From NCBI RefSeq assembly GCF_003202285.1, contig NZ_MASW01000001.1:558001-622000 (forward strand): 64,000 nt of DNA, read 5' to 3'. A program made the position numbers and the translations under genes. Of the stretch, positions 62,160 to 64,000 are shown piece after piece. The stretch's first letter is position 1; each line of letters opens with the position of its first letter. The notes beneath the pieces are model-generated. The model was not told the origin of the DNA. It saw only the letters and a program-made list of their open reading frames with translations, and made no database searches. Origin of the DNA: Prauserella muralis (lineage in GTDB: Bacteria; Actinomycetota; Actinomycetes; Mycobacteriales; Pseudonocardiaceae).

Positions 62160-62195
62160 GATCGCTCCTTCCTGTGCAAGGGGATGGCGGCGAGG

Positions 62196-63059
62196 TCAGC
62201 CGCAGTGCTCGAACGGACTGGTGTACTTCTGCGAGCCGAGGGAACCGCCCCATTGCACGCAGGTACCGGGGGCCTTCTTGCGCACGGGACCGGCATAGTA
62301 GGTGTACTGGCCGGAGTCGGTCGTCCGCGAGCCGTCCTTCACCTCCAGGAACGCCGACGCCGCGGTCTTCGTGTCCAGCGAGGCCGACTTGAGCGTGACG
62401 ACACAGTTGTTGCCGTTGCCGGAGTTGTACATCAGATACACCGTTCCGGCCCTGCCGAGCGCGTGGCGGTCGATCACCGAGTAACCCGATCCGCAGACCT
62501 CCTTCGGGGTGTACGGGTTGGCGCCGCCGCCGGCACAGTTGTTCTTGCTCGTGAACGAGGTGTGGCCGTAGTAGGGCACGGACCGGCCGTTCAGCACGGC
62601 CTTGCGGGTGCTGCCGTTGTGGTTCTGCTCGTAGTGCAGGTGCGGGCCGGTGACGCCGCCGGTCGCGCCCGCCTCGCCGATCTTGGTGCCGAGGCCGACC
62701 TGCTGGCCCTCGCTCACCGACTGCACCGACAGGTGGGCGTACCTGGTGGTCCAGCCGCCACCGTGGCTGATCTCGATCCACTTGCCGTAGCTCTCGCCGG
62801 GGGCCGTGCTGTCGACCCGGGTCACCGTGCCCGCGGCCGAGGCGACCACCGTGTCGCCCGTGATGCCGGACTTCTGGAAGTCCACCGAGTTGGCGGGACG
62901 GTGACCGCTGAACGTCGCGGCGGTGGCGGTGTAACCGCACGGAAACGGCATCTGGAAGTTCGGTGCGGCCGACGCCTGCGGTGCGCCGCCGACCAACAGC
63001 GCGGCCGCGGTGGTGGCCGCGACGGCGCCGAGTGCTGCGAGCCTTCTGCTGAGTCTCAT
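62196..63059 (-). CDS. Secreted M23 family metallopeptidase
   Basis: A 287-residue exported endopeptidase. The signal peptide is LAALGAVAATTAAALLVGGAPQASA. M23 zinc ligands are in FSGHRPANSVDF (His-x-x-x-x-x-Asp) and GPHLHYE (His-x-His), with TRYAHLSVQSV upstream. A C-terminal Cys-containing extension of about 100 residues (TSKNNCAGGGANPY to SPFEHCG) is unusual and may bind wall polymers. The start at ATG 63059 (MRLSRRLAALG) is preceded by GGAGAA. It lies between two M15-like paralogues in one unit. Confidence 0.94.
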   Translation of the reverse strand: MRLSRRLAALGAVAATTAAALLVGGAPQASAAPNFQMPFPCGYTATAATFSGHRPANSVDFQKSGITGDTVVASAAGTVTRVDSTAPGESYGKWIEISHGGGWTTRYAHLSVQSVSEGQQVGLGTKIGEAGATGGVTGPHLHYEQNHNGSTRKAVLNGRSVPYYGHTSFTSKNNCAGGGANPYTPKEVCGSGYSVIDRHALGRAGTVYLMYNSGNGNNCVVTLKSASLDTKTAASAFLEVKDGSRTTDSGQYTYYAGPVRKKAPGTCVQWGGSLGSQKYTSPFEHCG

Positions 63060-63098
63060 GGGGTTCTCCGTGGTTCGCGTGATCATGTGGCGGGTTGT

Positions 63099-63953
63099 TC
63101 AGCGGGTGCGCTGGTACTGCTCCCACGTGCGGATGGGTTTCACCTCCGGTCCGTCGTCGGGGGCTTCGTTGGCGAGGCCGTTGCGGCCCAGGTAGTAGTC
63201 ACCTGCCTGGTGCTGGGCCGGGCTCGACAGGTCCGGATCACCGAGCGCGATGGCGTGGATGTGATGGGGCCAGTCGCCCTGATCGGGCGTCCGGTGCCAC
63301 GCGGCGAAACCGACCTTTCGCAGCGCTGTCACGACCTTCGTCCGCGTCGCCGTGGTCATGTCGTCGACGTTGATGTCGACGGCCCCGCCCCCGTCATGGG
63401 TTCCGGCGGACGTCGGGTCGCCCCCGGGGTTGTACGAACCCTGGTCGACCACCAGCGTGCGGCCGAGCAGCCGTTGCGCCTCCACCAGCATCGCCTTGGT
63501 GCGGGCGTTGACGACCTTGCCGGTGTGGGTGGTGCGGGTGCCGGGCCTCACGACATGAGTGACGTCGAACCGGCCCTCGCCGAGCCGCCGCAGCGACTCC
63601 TCACCGGGCAGGCCGTTGGCGGCGAGCCCTGCATAGCCGAGTGAGTGCTGGTGGTCGGCGTAGGCCGCGACGGTCCTCGTGCCGAAGTGGCCGTCCACGT
63701 ACTGGGGGCCGAGCAGCCCTTTCGCGCGCAGGGCCTGTTCGACGGCCGTGACACTGGCACCCGCGCCGGGCGTCATCGTCTGGTCCGGGCGCTGCGGGTC
63801 GATCTGGGCGGCACGCAGCACCGCCGCCATGTCGACCGTCGCGTCGGCGGGGCCCGAGCCGGGCGAGTCGGAGGCGGCGGCCGGGACGGCCGCCAGTGCC
63901 GCCAGCCCCGTGACCGTTGCGGCGATGCCGGCTCCGGCCGGTGGTGTTCTCAC
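63099..63953 (-). CDS. Secreted M15-like peptidoglycan hydrolase (first copy)
   Basis: A 284-residue exported protein, clearly paralogous to the product of 61332-62159. It shares the binding-domain text VTAVEQALRAKGLLGPQYVD then GHFGTRTVAAYADHQHSLGY, the metal motif GTHDGGGAVDINV, HHIHAIALGDPDLS and the same C-terminal pattern ending EQYQRTR. The signal region is short (AATVTGLAALAAVPAAAS). It starts at GTG 63953 with GGAG upstream and is followed 39 bp later by the M23 gene. Confidence 0.86.
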   Translation of the reverse strand: MRTPPAGAGIAATVTGLAALAAVPAAASDSPGSGPADATVDMAAVLRAAQIDPQRPDQTMTPGAGASVTAVEQALRAKGLLGPQYVDGHFGTRTVAAYADHQHSLGYAGLAANGLPGEESLRRLGEGRFDVTHVVRPGTRTTHTGKVVNARTKAMLVEAQRLLGRTLVVDQGSYNPGGDPTSAGTHDGGGAVDINVDDMTTATRTKVVTALRKVGFAAWHRTPDQGDWPHHIHAIALGDPDLSSPAQHQAGDYYLGRNGLANEAPDDGPEVKPIRTWEQYQRTR

Positions 63954-64000
63954 GAGCCGCTCCTTGCGTCGATGGACAACACGGAAGCGACCCTGGCCCG

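Overview
The window is about 64 kb of high-GC chromosome from a filamentous actinobacterium, most likely a member of the Pseudonocardiaceae (Amycolatopsis, Saccharomonospora or Prauserella type). This placement is an inference from the GC-rich codon use, the frequent GTG starts, the pknG-glnH-glnX operon, an LGFP-repeat amidase, a DUF3558 lipoprotein, an SCO5389-type protein and a class III lanthipeptide locus. No 16S gene is present, so the genus is not settled.

Layout. 1-9.2 kb: a sugar ABC importer (left end cut off) divergent from a LacI regulator, a secreted trypsin-like protease, a styrene-monooxygenase-type flavin pair (styA, styB) with an HSL-type esterase, a second LacI paralogue and a RibD/DHFR-fold reductase. 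Both LacI genes have the same recognition helix, and three TGAANCGTTTCA operators lie at the two divergent promoters. 9.2-13.9 kb: an accessory, lower-GC patch holding a WXG100-like/polymorphic-toxin-like protein with a membrane partner, a broken GntR regulator, an intact IS5-family element inserted at the last codons of a hypothetical gene, and small orphan genes. It ends at a Glu-Asp-Phe tRNA cluster with its own terminator. 14.5-20 kb: small regulators, a cold-shock protein, an L,D-transpeptidase lipoprotein, an MHS-family transporter, a thioesterase and a metallophosphoesterase. 21.5-26.4 kb: the pknG-glnH-glnX amino-acid-sensing operon. 26.5-32.9 kb: an acetoin catabolism operon (acoX, an SDR, acoA, acoB, acoC and a GAF regulator).

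33-36 kb: membrane and lipoproteins, an acyl desaturase and a thioesterase. 36.1-42.3 kb: a complete class III (SapB/labyrinthopeptin type) lanthipeptide cluster, made of a LanKC synthetase, a 46-residue precursor not recognised by long-ORF calling, and two half-size ABC exporters. This is the most interesting system in the window. 42.6-45.1 kb: small membrane proteins and a BlaI/M56 pair with a clear BlaI-type operator. 45.1-49.3 kb: proline catabolism (a PucR-type activator, P5C dehydrogenase, proline dehydrogenase). 49.3-55.9 kb: an MMPL exporter with a divergent MarR gene, and a TetR-AraC-VOC operon divergent from a DrrAB-type ABC exporter with twin operators. 56-64 kb: cell-envelope enzymes, namely a PGRP amidase with LGFP repeats, a secreted LVIVD-type protein, a lytic-transglycosylase-like protein, and a three-gene M15-like/M23/M15-like hydrolase operon. 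Intergenic palindromic repeats and strong hairpin terminators are noted individually. No CRISPR array or replication origin was seen.
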